Below, piece after piece: positions 1-11,800 of a stretch of 64,000 bases of DNA (positions are counted from its first letter, which is position 1; every line of letters begins with the position of its first letter). Location of the stretch: contig SSBO01000002.1 of assembly GCA_005281725.1 (NCBI GenBank), positions 324,902 through 388,901 of the forward strand, written 5' to 3'. Source of the stretch: Wuchereria bancrofti. Its lineage: Eukaryota; Nematoda; Chromadorea; Rhabditida; Onchocercidae. A program made the translations under genes and the position numbers. Under the pieces are notes generated by a model that saw only the letters and a list, made by a program, of their open reading frames with translations, did not search any database and had not been told where the DNA came from.

Positions 1-161
1 TAACTGACACATAAAGTTCTAATAGCTTTTTGAATTTTTAGTCCGAAAGAAAAATTCAACTTTTATTAAAATTCAGAAAACATTAAAGCAGTATATTCTT
101 TCACTAGCATTTTTTTTATAGTTTTTATTTTTAAATTTTCATATTTTAAAAATGTTTTCAG

Positions 162-2676
162 TCATTTACAGTACTTGCATCAAATTCTTTCAAAGAATAC
201 AAAGTAAAAGATTGGTCTTCAGAAATTATCGAGAACAACGGGTATGTATTTAAGGAAGAGAACAGAATGCTTATAGATTACATATTTCTTTTTTGCTTTA
301 AAAAAATTCATTTTGATTTAGGAAACAAATTTTTAGAACTCATTATTCGTGGAGAAATTTTAGGCAATAAATAATAATTCATTAATTTAAAGTTTATCAA
401 CTGATAAAAGATTAAGATCATTAAGAAAAAGAAAAAATAAGAAAAGTATTAATTTGCTAATTATAATTTAAGACAGCAATGTAATTGTAAATGGACGGAA
501 TGGAGTATTTGCTCACAGAGATGCGCTGGAGGATATCGAAGTCGAGAATGGCGCTGTTTACCTGGTGACACCTGTAATTCATCCAAAGAGAATCAACAAC
601 AATATGAATCATGTAACAATGTATCATGTAATGGTAATTACTTTATTTCTGTCTTATTATTAGAATTATAAGAATCATTATCAGAAATTATTATCATTAT
701 CAGAATTTATAAGATCACTTTCTACTAATTTTTGTTTATTAAAAATTTATCAATTAATTGTATAAGTAGCAGATCTATAAGATTACTAGAATCTTTCTAC
801 TAACTTTTGTTTATTAATTAAAAAACTTGTCAATTAATTGTATAAAGTTTTTTTTAATTAATTTTTTAATTAAGATTTTAATTAATCTACAAGATTACTA
901 GAATTTTTCTACTAACTTTTCTTTATTAATTAAAAACTAGAATCTTTCTACTAACTTTTGTTTATTAATTAAAAAACTTGTCAATTAATTGTATAAAGTT
1001 TTTTTTAATTAATTTTTTTGATTAAGATTTTAATTAATCTACAAGATTACTAGAATTTTTCTACTAACTTTTCTTTATTAATTAAAAACTAGAATCTTTC
1101 TACTAACTTTTGTTTATTAATTAAAAACTAGAATCTTTCTACTAAATTTTGTTTATTAATTAAAAAAATTTAGCAATAGCACTAATTGTATAAGTAATAG
1201 AATGTAAACAAAAATTTCTCGATATTTTCTATTCAATACAATCTTTTTTTCTTTCTTTTTTTTTCCCAGAAGTTCGACGATACAGTGATTGGAGTCAATG
1301 GTTAACATTAGGTGGTAATAGTGAAATTCGATATCGTGCTAGTTGTGGTGTTGAAATACCTGATCCTATGTCAATTAAAGTAACAATTATTCATTTTAAT
1401 AAGAAGAATTATTCAGATATATTTGTATTAAATTATTTCAAAAAAGTTTCACAATATAAAATGATTTAATTAAATGATAAATAAAATAATTAATGCTTTT
1501 ATACAAAGAAAATAACACTTAATTTGTTCATTTTTTTTATAAATTTATTATTAATTAATCATTTTTATTATTGCTTTCATTAATTAAGAAATTAATTAAG
1601 ACTATACTTCATGGATCAAAACGTGTACTTACGTATTATGAATGGTTAGCATGGAATGAATGGACAGCATGCAGTGCAACTTGCGGTAATAGTTTACGTA
1701 GTCGTTGGCGTATCCGGAAAGGTCTTATTATATCATACAATGATGATAATATTCAGTATACTGTCGAGCCATGTTCTATACCATCATGTAAATTTGGTAA
1801 GCATTTAATAGCTACATCACGTAGATCACGTTTTTTAAGTCTAAAATAAGAACAGAGTAAATCGTAATATCGTAATTTAGTCTAGCATATATATCTCAGT
1901 ATGAGGTATATAGATACGGCGCTTAATAGCTGCATCACGTAGATCACGTTTTTTCTTTTTTTGGCCCAAAGAGAGTAAATCGTAATTTAATTAGCACATA
2001 CATCTCAGTATGACGCAAATAGATGGAGCGCTTAATAGCTAGATCACGTAGATCACGTTTTTTTGGCCCAAAGAAAGTAAATCATAATTTAATTTAGCAC
2101 ATATATCTCAGTATGACGCAAATAGATGGGGCGCTAAATAATTTAAAGTAATAATTAGGAATTTTTTTTTTCTTTTTAAATTTATTCAAATTGCAGATGA
2201 CATGATTGAATGGACAAATGGAAGCGATATTCGATGGAGAATTTTAAAATGTTCATCATTGGATGATTGCTTCTATAAGCTCAATAATATCAATGATTTC
2301 ACCAACAGTAATGTTTGATAACATTCTCTAAGGATTGAAAATTAATTTCAATAATTTCATTATTCATTTGTATTTCTTTATGCCAAAAACGATGACTAAG
2401 TATATCAATTTTTATAGAAGACGAAAAAAAAAAGTATTTTAAGTAATGTTAAAATGTTAAAAAGAGTAATATTAAAAAAAAAAAAGTTATATATCTAATT
2501 GTTAAATTATGCATGCTATAGGATAAATTTAAAAAAAAAAAAAGAAAAAAAACTGACAAATGTTAATTTCAGGTTTCTCCATGATATCACTGCTATTAAC
2601 TCATTCATCAATGTTTCTACTTGGTATTATTGTGAGAAAATTACAGCAAATGTTTCAATTCAGTAAAACTTTATGA
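162..2676 (+). CDS. TSP1-repeat membrane protein, 3' part (six exons)
   Basis: This is the last part (253 residues visible) of a protein with thrombospondin type 1 repeats; such repeats bind glycosaminoglycans or matrix partners outside the cell. Exons: 162-241, 473-633, 1270-1379, 1601-1796, 2197-2307 and 2573-2676 (stop TGA). The phases agree through all five joins. The second exon has a clear repeat (WTEWSICSQRC, then GYRSREW and paired Cys). The fourth has another (WNEWTACSATCG, with SRWRIRK and C-terminal Cys pair). The third (YSDWSQW) is a degenerate repeat lacking the usual N-terminal cysteines. The last exon encodes a hydrophobic stretch (MISLLL to FLLGIIV) followed by a short basic tail, so it is probably a C-terminal membrane anchor. 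The 5' end is outside the window. It converges on the hydrolase gene, with 166 nt between stop codons. The exact family member is not recognised. Confidence 0.75.
785..1165. repeat. Nested tandem repeat in TSP1-gene intron
   Basis: Units built around ACTAGAATCTTTCTACTAAC and TTGTTTATTAATTAAAAA recur. The larger period is about 150 nt (compare starts at 785 and 936), followed by shorter partial units to about 1165. It lies wholly in the intron 634-1269 and has no coding meaning. Confidence 0.75.
1589..1600 (+). promoter_or_regulatory. Two in-frame alternative splice acceptors, 12 nt apart
   Basis: The fourth exon of the TSP1 gene can begin after either of two repeated ATTAATTAAG sequences (exon start 1589 or 1601). 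Both keep the frame; the upstream choice adds Lys-Leu-Ile-Lys. Which one is used cannot be decided from the sequence. The CDS entry uses 1601. Confidence 0.4.
1804..2141. repeat. Three tandem copies of a 109-117 nt unit
   Basis: Copies begin at about 1804, 1921 and 2030 and share the core CACGTAGATCACGTTTTTT and CATCTCAGTATGA. The array starts within eight bases of the donor of the fourth TSP1 exon, so the repeat grew from sequence right next to the splice site. Confidence 0.8.
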
Positions 2677-2787
2677 TATTCATTTTTGTTACATTTTAAT
2701 TTAACTGAAATTATCTATCATTTATGATTTATTCAAATGACTAAAGAATTGCAATGCAAAAATAACATGCAGAATTATTCTAGAAAA

Positions 2788-2793
2788 TTTATT
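2788..2793 (-). terminator. Candidate polyadenylation signal of the hydrolase gene
   Basis: AATAAA on the minus strand, about 50 nt past the hydrolase stop codon and inside the 166-nt gap between the two convergent genes. Seen as a motif only. Confidence 0.4.
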
Positions 2794-2842
2794 TAACCAA
2801 ATGATTTTTTTTAAATAATCAATTTAAATTTACATATTTTCT

Positions 2843-5164
2843 TCAGAAAGGATGAATGGAATACAAAAAATGAATCAAAACAGTCACGAAATCAATTGGT
2901 TTTTTGATATACGCAGCATGCGGCGCATCCGGAATGATTACTAAATTACCAGTCGGAATTTTGAGTAGCTGAGCGGAAATTGATGCTCTATCTTGGCTAC
3001 CATAAATTATCAGTGTAGGCACCTGGAATAAAAATTATTACTGATATATCATTTGCACAAAGAAAAATTCATACCAGAATTATAAAAGATATAAGAATGA
3101 GAAATTCAAATAATTTACTTTCTATATAAGAAGAATGAAATTCAACTTATTTCTATTTCAAAATGAAGATAGATGGAAAAATTATGAAAATAAACGTGAT
3201 GAAAGATAAGATAGTAATAATGCTATAAAATCAAAATTTTATACACTAAGTTGGGATATAAATAAATTAACTGATGCGAATATTCGCAAAATCGAAATTT
3301 TTTAATTCGAAGTTATTAAAACAAAAAACTGGTTTATTTTAATTTTCAATATGAATGAAGTCATGAAGATATATGCAATTTTTTAGGTATTACAATGAAA
3401 TCAATACACAAAGATGCTAAACAAAGATAATATAACTAAATAATATAAGAAATAATATAAATACTTATTAAAATGTTGGAAACATTAAAAACTTATTGAG
3501 AACATATTACAATCTAAATCATAAGAGTTTAATATGATACAATGAAATGCGTGTGAATACAAAATTGGATGTAATTAATTAATTAATGATAGTAATAATA
3601 GTAATAATAATAGATAATAATAAATAATAATATTAATAATAATAAAAAAAGATCAACTGTAAATTAAATTTTGTAAAAACAAACCGTAAAATTCTCCCAG
3701 CCATCACTACGTACACAACATGGCGCTATCGGAACAAAACCACCAATTTTATTTGGATTATTGAGTACATACGGTATAGAATAACTTCCACTAGCAGAAG
3801 GACTTATGATAATTGGTTTATGGATGTTTAACTTTTTTATCACTAATGACATAAATGTGGAATGATCATTTGATATCAAACTTTTGGTCCGACTATAACT
3901 AAAACCTAAAAGCAATAAATTTAATTATTAACAGAACATATGATAAGTTGATTAATCATATAGATGATATCATAATCAATACTAATTATTATAATTAGAC
4001 TGATAATTTGTTACAATACAAGTGATAGCAATATTTTTAAACTATTTGCACAAATACTATTCTTTTTCATTTTTAAATATTTTCTTACCCGGTAAATCGA
4101 TAGCGATAGTTCGATATCCAGCAGCTGCACTAATTTGCATAATTGATGGCTTATTTCTATTCCAATCATGTGATGAATATGCTGCACCATGTAAGTATAA
4201 CAAATTTCCGCGATATTTCACCTTGTTTGGTGATTTTGCTTCCAGATAATACAATATTGTTTTATCCTAAAATTGAACATTTCAATGAATTGATGAAATA
4301 TTATAGATTTTACACAAATCAAAAAAAAAAAAAAGTTGCAATCTTTTTAATTACTCTTATTACAATTTTAGTGCTGTAATGTGTTTATTTGCTTAGAACA
4401 TAAGGGGGAATTATATTTTAAGTTACAGATATATATATATATGTACAGCGCTCTTTTAAGGTCAAGATATATTTGCAGTACTATTTTAAGGTCAAGATAT
4501 ATTTGCAGTTCTCTTTTAAGGTCAAGATATATATTTGCAGTTCTCTTTTAAGGTCAAGATATATTTGCAGTACTATTTTAAGGTCAAGATATATATTTGC
4601 AGTTCTCTTTTAAGGTCAAGATATATTTGCAGTTCTATTTTAAGGTCAAGATATATTTGCAGTTCTATTTTAAGGTCAAGATATATTTGCAGTTCTATTT
4701 TAAGGTCAAGGTATATTTGCAGTTCTCTTTTAAGGTCATTATCTTGACCTTAAAAGAAAACATTTACAATCCTCTTTTAAGGTCAAGATATATACTTACA
4801 GTTCTATTTTAAGGTCAAGATATATATTTACGGTCCTCTTTTAAGGTCACGATATATATATATATATACAGCTTTTTTTAAGTTTAATATGACACTTTTT
4901 TTAATGTTCAAAAAATTTAGTGTATTTATAAACTATTAACAGTGAAATTTTACCCAAAAAAAAAAAAAAAGATTTGGGAATAATGAAATGGATGAAAGAA
5001 TATACCTCAAGTACCACAGTAGCATTTTTGACAATAATATTGACTGCATCAGTAGTAATAGAATTACTTAATATTTTGTTGAGTAAATTTACATCTTCAA
5101 CTGGCGCTTTTATTAATAAGCTACGCGCAAGTAACATGCAAAAGATAATTGTAGAACAAATCAT
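2843..5164 (-). CDS. ABHD14-type alpha/beta hydrolase, membrane anchored
   Basis: Four exons on the minus strand: 5164-5006, 4266-4089, 3905-3685 and 3022-2843 (stop TGA). They join in phase to give 245 aa. Residues about 1-20 are hydrophobic (a signal anchor), as in human ABHD14A. The fold landmarks of the ABHD14 family follow: strand and oxyanion loop LLYLHGAAYSSHDW (about 75-88), AIDLPG, nucleophile elbow SPSASG with Ser149, GGFVPIAPCC, YGSQD with Asp197 and the final APHAAY with His221. The triad is therefore complete. ABHD14B is known to deacetylate protein lysines; the substrate of membrane-bound ABHD14A is unclear, so no substrate is claimed here. A TTTCAG acceptor lies just upstream at 5181, and the frame is open from there, so the start may be trans-spliced or an upstream coding exon may exist. 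Confidence 0.82.
4440..4865. repeat. Minisatellite, about 13 units of 29-31 nt, in the hydrolase gene
   Basis: The unit TTTTAAGGTCAAGATATAT plus TTGCAGTTCTC repeats with small changes in TA-dinucleotide length and C/T at one site. It lies in the first intron (4267-5005) of the hydrolase gene. One unit near 4737-4750 carries an inverted ATCTTGACCTTAAAAG segment. Open frames across it are repeat artefacts. Confidence 0.9.
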
Positions 5165-5180
5165 TATCAATAACACGTAC

Positions 5181-7343
5181 CTGAAATAATATCACTTGAA
5201 TTAAATTTCATATCAATTACTACTACAATTTTTTTTTTCATACCAATTTATCAGTATCTGTTATAGAATCAACTTAACATATATCAGTTTTTTATCACTA
5301 ATACTATAACATTTTGATTTACTACTTTTATCTTGTACTACTTCTATCATAGGTAACAGAAATGGTACGTTTTTTATTTTATTTTCTATTACTTATCAAT
5401 CAATTTTTTAAAACTTCTAATGATAATATTTGAAATTAATGAGGAAAATATTTTCATAGAGATATTGTGTTGCGTTTTATGATTGATAACTGTAAGCAAA
5501 TAAGGTTGAAAGGTTAAGGATTAGTTCATTTCCACACTTTTCAACAATCAAAATAGGTCGATCAACTTTTTTAAGCAAGAAGAAATAACTTTGTAAAACA
5601 GAGTTCAAATCTAGCAATGACTTCTTATTCGTAAAAATCCTTTCAGTTAGTGTTCTAAAAAAAATTTACGGAAAAACTATGATGGCTGATTGATTTATAA
5701 ATATTTAATTTTTTATTAATGTTAGCGTAAATTCAATATAGCTATTTCGTACAGAAAATTATAGAACTTTTTTTTTTTCATTCGAAGAGAACGGTAAGAC
5801 CTAAATCAATTTAATAATGTATTACTATAAATACAGATCGAGTTTTCTGACCTCAATTGATTGGGTCCAAACATTAACGATAAATTATTGATAACAGGAC
5901 ACTATTTCTCTCCTAGTTCGACAAGTGATCAATCGTTTCCCTTTCTCACATCCATTCACCTATTTTATACAAAAAAGATTTTGAAATTATAAATAAAAGT
6001 GCAAATGGTAACTGTGATTAGAAAGAAAGTTGGAATGTGACACGAATGGCAGAAACAGTGACATTCTTAATAATAGAAATCGGATAAAATTAAAACAGTG
6101 CGCAATGAAATCAACAACAAATTGGTAATTTCCTCAGATAAAAGCCATTTATACCAATAAATAGGATGAAATAAGCCAAAAGATGCGCGAATATCAGTGA
6201 ATTTCGATTGCAAATATCAATAACTTTTTAGCAAAAAAAAAAGACGAAAAAGGTCAAAGATCTCAATGAAAAGTTGAAGTATTTGCAAAACTTCAAAACT
6301 TCCACAGACAGTTTAAAAAAAAAAACCTACCAATCTAATTATTGGAATGAAAAAGAATGAGAAATAGGTCGAGGCGTATTTGTCAGAAGTAATGTTTGAG
6401 CAATAAGCTCCTCTAATTAATTAATCCCTAACCGTAGAAGTTAACAATTCTTTTTTTTTTTTGATAGAAGAGAAATAATTTTGTCTATAAATCAAACATT
6501 TATTTCTCTGATTAAATATATTCATTTCACAACGATAAAAGCAAGATACGAATAAAATTATTAACCTGGCAAGTTATTAATAAGAGCAGAGATGAGTAGA
6601 AAATGCTAGTCAATTCAATTTAAAGTTACTAATCAAAAACCAAATAATTAAAAATGAAAAATTATTTTCAAAAACGTATTGACATCGAGTACTACCTTCA
6701 GAAATAATTGATGAGACGTTGTTTCACTTTTGAACAGCGTAAATGTGAAATTAAATTATTTGAAAGAACAAAATAATGTTTTAGGCTATAAGGATGTAAA
6801 ATGAATGATAAAGACAGAAATATACCTGAGAAAGTTCATAGTGTAAAGTTGATGTAACTTCCAGGTAAGTCAAATGTTGTGTTTCATGAAGATGAACATC
6901 ACATTGCTCGTTTAAACAAAAATACTTAATGTAGTATTTTTAGTTAACAAAAGGGGAAATGAATCTGAAAATACAATGAGAATAAAATTTGCAATGAAAT
7001 TATTTCTTTTATAAAATTAAATATTACATTTAAATTGAAACAAAGTATTATAAAGTATACACTGGTACAAAATAATCCTTCCTAAAATATATGTGTATGT
7101 TCACTGACAAACCTAATTGTTGTAAAAAAATTGAATATATTCATGAAAAATTTTAAATCAGAAATTTAAAAACACCTGACTAATTTTCCTTGATAAGAAA
7201 TCAAATCCGATTCAAATAAACAGCTAAAAGATATTCTATCAAAATTATCAATTCATCAGCTTACATTTTACAAAAATAGTCGAAATCTCAAATTTTCAAA
7301 AGCTTCCGACTAAGCTTAAAGTCGAAAGACAAAGAGAAAGACT
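5181..7343. other. Intergenic region, no gene supported
   Basis: AT-rich sequence between the hydrolase gene (minus) and the tRNA gene, about 2.2 kb. It contains short homopolymers and no open frame with protein-like composition. Undetected 5' non-coding exons of the hydrolase gene could lie here. Confidence 0.5.
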
Positions 7344-7414
7344 TCCCATGCCGGGAATCGAACCCGGGCCGCGTGGGTGAAAGCCACGAATCCTAGCCAC
7401 TAGACCACATGGGA
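7344..7414 (-). tRNA. tRNA-Glu (anticodon UUC)
   Basis: A complete cloverleaf can be folded on the minus strand: acceptor stem TCCCATG pairing with CATGGGA, internal box A TGGTCTAGTGG, an anticodon arm GTGG-CTTTCAC-CCAC with anticodon TTC (complement at 7379-7381), and a T arm with box B GGTTCGATTCC. There is no intron and no encoded CCA, as expected for a eukaryotic nuclear tRNA gene. It stands alone between two protein genes. Confidence 0.95.
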
Positions 7415-7683
7415 GTTAGTATTTAGTCTCATTCACTGACAGTCTAAGGATTAATTTAAGTAAGGAAATTTAAACATTTAAATTTCAACAAAATTTTGCT
7501 ATAAATTATTCAGCAATGAACAAAAAAGAAAACTTAAAAATGGTAGCTATTAACGATCAGAAAATAATGGCACAAAATAATTATTTAAAATAATCAAAAC
7601 AATATTGCAAGAAAAAAAGGTGAAAATAAATCAATAAAGATCAAAATTAACTAATGAATTTAACACAAATTAATTTTCCAACA

Positions 7684-7760
7684 AAAAAAAGGATAGAGAG
7701 AGAAGAGGAGAGAAAGAGACAAAAAGAGGAAGGAAGGGAGAGGGAGAGAGAGAGAGTGGA
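7684..7760. repeat. GA-rich microsatellite
   Basis: A purine-only stretch of GAGA, AGAGGA and GGAA units. Low complexity with no coding evidence. Confidence 0.8.
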
Positions 7761-8861
7761 AATAATAGCGGCTGCATTAAATATATGCGATTTAAGAGTG
7801 GAATTTTCCCGGCTTGTCGCGATAGTTTGCAAAATTAGTATTTTAATTCCTTTCATTGGTATTTTTACAAATTTGCATGAATTATATTAGTTCTTTTACT
7901 TAAATATCAGTAAACATTGCAAATAATTCGTTTCATTATTTTATTCCAGCTAATAACTCGAATTCAGATTGTCTTTTTAAGAGCCTACTTACACTTACGT
8001 ATCTTTCACGTTGCACAAACTTTAGCACGTACGTTACACAAAGTTTTATTATTTTTTTATTATATAGTTTTATTATTACGCTACGTACGTTACACAAACT
8101 ATAGTTTTGCTATTTTTTTATTATATAGTTTTTATTGTATAGTTTTACAGATTTTGAGAATTTGTTGTAATTTTTATTTTGAAGTATAGAATGTTGCCTT
8201 TATTGTATGTTTTAAAAGTAATCATTTACGTACATTGCACAAATTATAGTTTTATTATTTTGCGTATAAATTTACTTATTATTATTTCTTTCCTTCATTT
8301 TTTTTTTCAGTTGTTACAAAATCTTATGCTGTCTTATTCAAGAATTTTCTCGTATAAGGTGGCGAAATTGAGATAGCATATGATGCTTCGTACAGCATTT
8401 TGTAAGTTTATTATAGCAAGTTGTTTTTTTTTTCCTTTTCTTAAAAATGCTACAGATTTTGAGAATTTGTTGTAATTTTTATTTTGAAGTATAGAATGTT
8501 GCCTTTATTGTATGTTTTAAAAGTAATCCTTTTAATTGGCGAAAACAGGATTTATTTAGTGATAATACTAAATTTGTCAAATGATGTTTAATTCACTAAA
8601 ATATAAAGTGACAAGATTATTATGCGAATTAAAGCAATGAATATAAAGAAGTAAGCAAATAGGTGACAAAAAAAAAACTAGAGAAGTGAGTTCTAAAAAC
8701 TTTTGCATAATGCTTTTTAAAAGCTTAATTTCTATTTATGCAACCGTTCTTTTGTGTATTTACATGCTCTACGCATTTTAAAATGCTATCATTTTCCATA
8801 TTAAACATTCTTAAACTGATGAAAGATTTTGCTTTTTATGGAATTTATTTCATTTTTATAG
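7761..8861. other. Upstream region of the zinc transporter gene, with a 78-nt direct repeat
   Basis: No gene is supported here. A 78-nt sequence at 8146-8223 recurs without visible change at 8451-8528 (begins TACAGATTTTGAGAATTTG). The stretch 8000-8110 also repeats an ACGTACGTTACACAAA motif. Promoter elements cannot be recognised by eye. Confidence 0.6.
8851..8861 (+). promoter_or_regulatory. Probable spliced-leader acceptor of the zinc transporter gene
   Basis: CATTTTTATAG ends 18 nt before the ATG at 8880, a spacing usual for nematode SL trans-splicing. A second acceptor-like TTTACTGCAG ends at 8890, inside the coding frame; its use would remove this ATG. Confidence 0.45.
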
Positions 8862-8879
8862 TTCATTCTTTATATATAA

Positions 8880-11800
8880 ATGTTTACTGCAGTGCTGGAG
8901 AAGCCTTCACATGCGCTGTTCCGTACCTGTGCATTCAGCGGAAGGTTTAATGAATTTAATGGTAAATTGTTTCGTGCTGCTCAATCATCACGAAAGCGAA
9001 ATGTTGCAACAAAGGATGTAATTGAAGAGGTCGTTTTTTTTTCTTTTTTTTTTATCTCCAGTGAAAGAGGAAATCAAATTTTGTTAACACTAATGTATAT
9101 CATCATTGATTAGGATAAAATAAAATGCTAATAATGATAGAGTACGATATGGATTTAAATGGAATTATTACTCATCTAATTGGGAATGCTGAAAAAATGA
9201 AGCAGAGAATTGTTGATAATCATTTCTTCGACAGAAGAAAGAGATTACGACGTCTAATTATTAGCGAAATTCAAATGTTTTATAACTAAATTTCTCATTT
9301 TGGAATACATAGTTCGTTGATTTCAGACTCGTGCTATGTTAGAATTTGGCTTGACACGTGAACATCTTCAGAATTTGCCACGCAAAGAGCTTTTTCCCAA
9401 GAAAGCAATGTATAATGTGGATGATGTATATCGCAAAGCATTACAGGTTTATAAGTTTGTCAATCAAAAATCTTTAGTAAAATTTAATATTCTTTGGAAA
9501 ATTCTCACATATTTTTTTTTCAGGTACATGGTAGTGAAAGAGGTATACAGCAAAGGATGCAATTATATCAGAAGTATTTGTATCACAATCCACTGTTTGA
9601 CGAGAGAAAACAAAATAAAAATCAATCTACTTCGTTTGTTGCGGAGGTGGTTGAATTTTCATTTTAATTTCATTTAATTTTTTTTTAATTATATAGAAAA
9701 ACTTTCAATTTGACATATAGTTATTGTCTAATTCTCCTTTTTATCTTACTAATTAATAAAGACTAATTTGGAATTACCAGTTATTCTGTCTAGGATGCTA
9801 CAAATGCTGTGAAAATTGCATTGGGCACAAATTTTCTTGATGTTTGCTTCAAATTATGTGGCACATTTATTACTGGTTCGTTCGGAATTTTTTCATCATT
9901 CTATGCTTAACATTAAACTGTATAAAAGAAACTGATGGACTCTTCACTTAAATATCTGTTGTTTACGTAGGGATAAAAAAGCGGAATGTTCTGTAACGTT
10001 TATTATTTGAAGTCAAGATTTTGAAAATTTTGAATTTTTATCACTTTATTTGATAAAGATATAATTATGATTTAGGATCAAAAAGCTTAGCTGCAGAAGG
10101 TTTGCATAGCTCGCTAGATTTAACCAATCAAATTATTCTAATGTATGGAATACGATATTCCAAACTAAATCCTACACCAACTTATCCGTATGGTTACGGC
10201 AATGCACGATACATTGCTTCGTTAATCAGTGGTTGCTGGCTTTTTGGATTTGGTGGTGGTGTTTCGCTGTATCATGGTATTACAGGTTTTCTTCATCCTC
10301 ATGCAATCGAATCACCTGCATGGGCAAGTTTGTTAAAAATCGAACTTCTGGTTAAGACTTCTCAAACGATATCAGACTTTTTCATGTTGCAAAAATACTG
10401 AATAAAAACAATATAACTTTTCCTACGCTGAAGCTAATGGAGTAAACTTAGTAAATTGTGCATAAATTTAATGGTAATTTGGGATAAGCAAACATGTAGG
10501 AATTTATTAAATAAAATTTTGATGGAAGTATAGTTTTTGTAGAGAATTGGAGTTAAGGCATTTCCTCGAAAGATCTGCTATTTTGTTGAAGACTTTGAAG
10601 TGCAATCTGTTTTTCTTCTTTTATTTTTACGAATTTTTAAAAAGCAGTGATTGTAGATTTCAGGCATTTATCACTTTGACAATGTCTTTCTTACTACAAG
10701 GATCGTCAGCATCATATGCATGGTGGAAAGTACGACGGAAAGCAAAACAGTGTCATATGTCGCTCATTGAATATGGTCATTTAAACTTTATAATTTTTAA
10801 ATATTGAAATTTTTTAATTAAAATTTCTTTCTTTTTTTTTGGTGTACAGCATAGGCTAGAATAATTATCCAAGTTATAACATAAACATGATGATTATATT
10901 CTAACTTAAATTACAGAATCGGCTGAGTTAGGGAGCAGTTCAGCTTTTTCTTCTTCTTTTAGAACAATATTTTTCGATTTTTTTTAAAGGTTTGTTTCTA
11001 TTAAGCAGATGCATCATTTTAGATCTCTCTCTCTCTCTCTTTCTCTCTGAATACCATGTAACAGTATGAAACATTCATGTAATATGTTTAGCTTGAATTA
11101 TCAAATATGGTGGTTTATTTGTGAAAATTCTATTTTCAGTGAGAACAAGTGCTGATCCAAGTTTAAGTGTTGTATGCTTGGAGGATTCAGCATCAATTCT
11201 TGGAGCATTCATTTCTGCTTCATCAATCGCATTGAGTTGTGTGTTGGAAACGAGTATACCAGATTCTGTTGGTTCAATTTTGATTGGTATTTTGTTAGGT
11301 AGTATTGCTGCATTTATCATTCGCAATAATGCTATGCATTTGGCAGGAAAATCAGTTCCGCAAGTAGTAATCAACGATATTGTGGCACACTTAAGACATG
11401 ACAATATCATTAAGTTAGTTTTTTCTCTTTTTTTTTTTGACATTATGCAATATGAACTGAAAATTATCACACAAAATTATTACGACTTGTAAGTTCTGTA
11501 GGTTTAAATTTAGTAATAATGGAACAAAAAGAAGTGGAAAGAAAAAAAAAAAGAGTTATCAATATTATTAGTTAATCCTAATTACCTATAGATAGGAGAA
11601 AGGGAGTTTTTTTTTTTTTTTTTTTTTGTTCCACTATTACTAAATTTTTTTTTTTTTGTCGTAATGATTACATATAATAATTGTAGTGTTCCTTAAAAAA
11701 GAGTGAATGGGAGTTTTACTTTATACTTTGTAACGTAATAGCAATAATAGATTCCAGAAACCATATTTGTTTATCTATAGATAATTAGGACTAACTAATA

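Noticed and set aside
4535..4812. Overlapping frames with repeating FKVKIYLQ
   Set aside because: Translation of the 29-31 nt minisatellite in the hydrolase intron.
11075..11470. Minus-strand open frame of 131 codons
   Set aside because: Antisense shadow of SLC30A9 exon 7, whose plus-strand frame matches the family.
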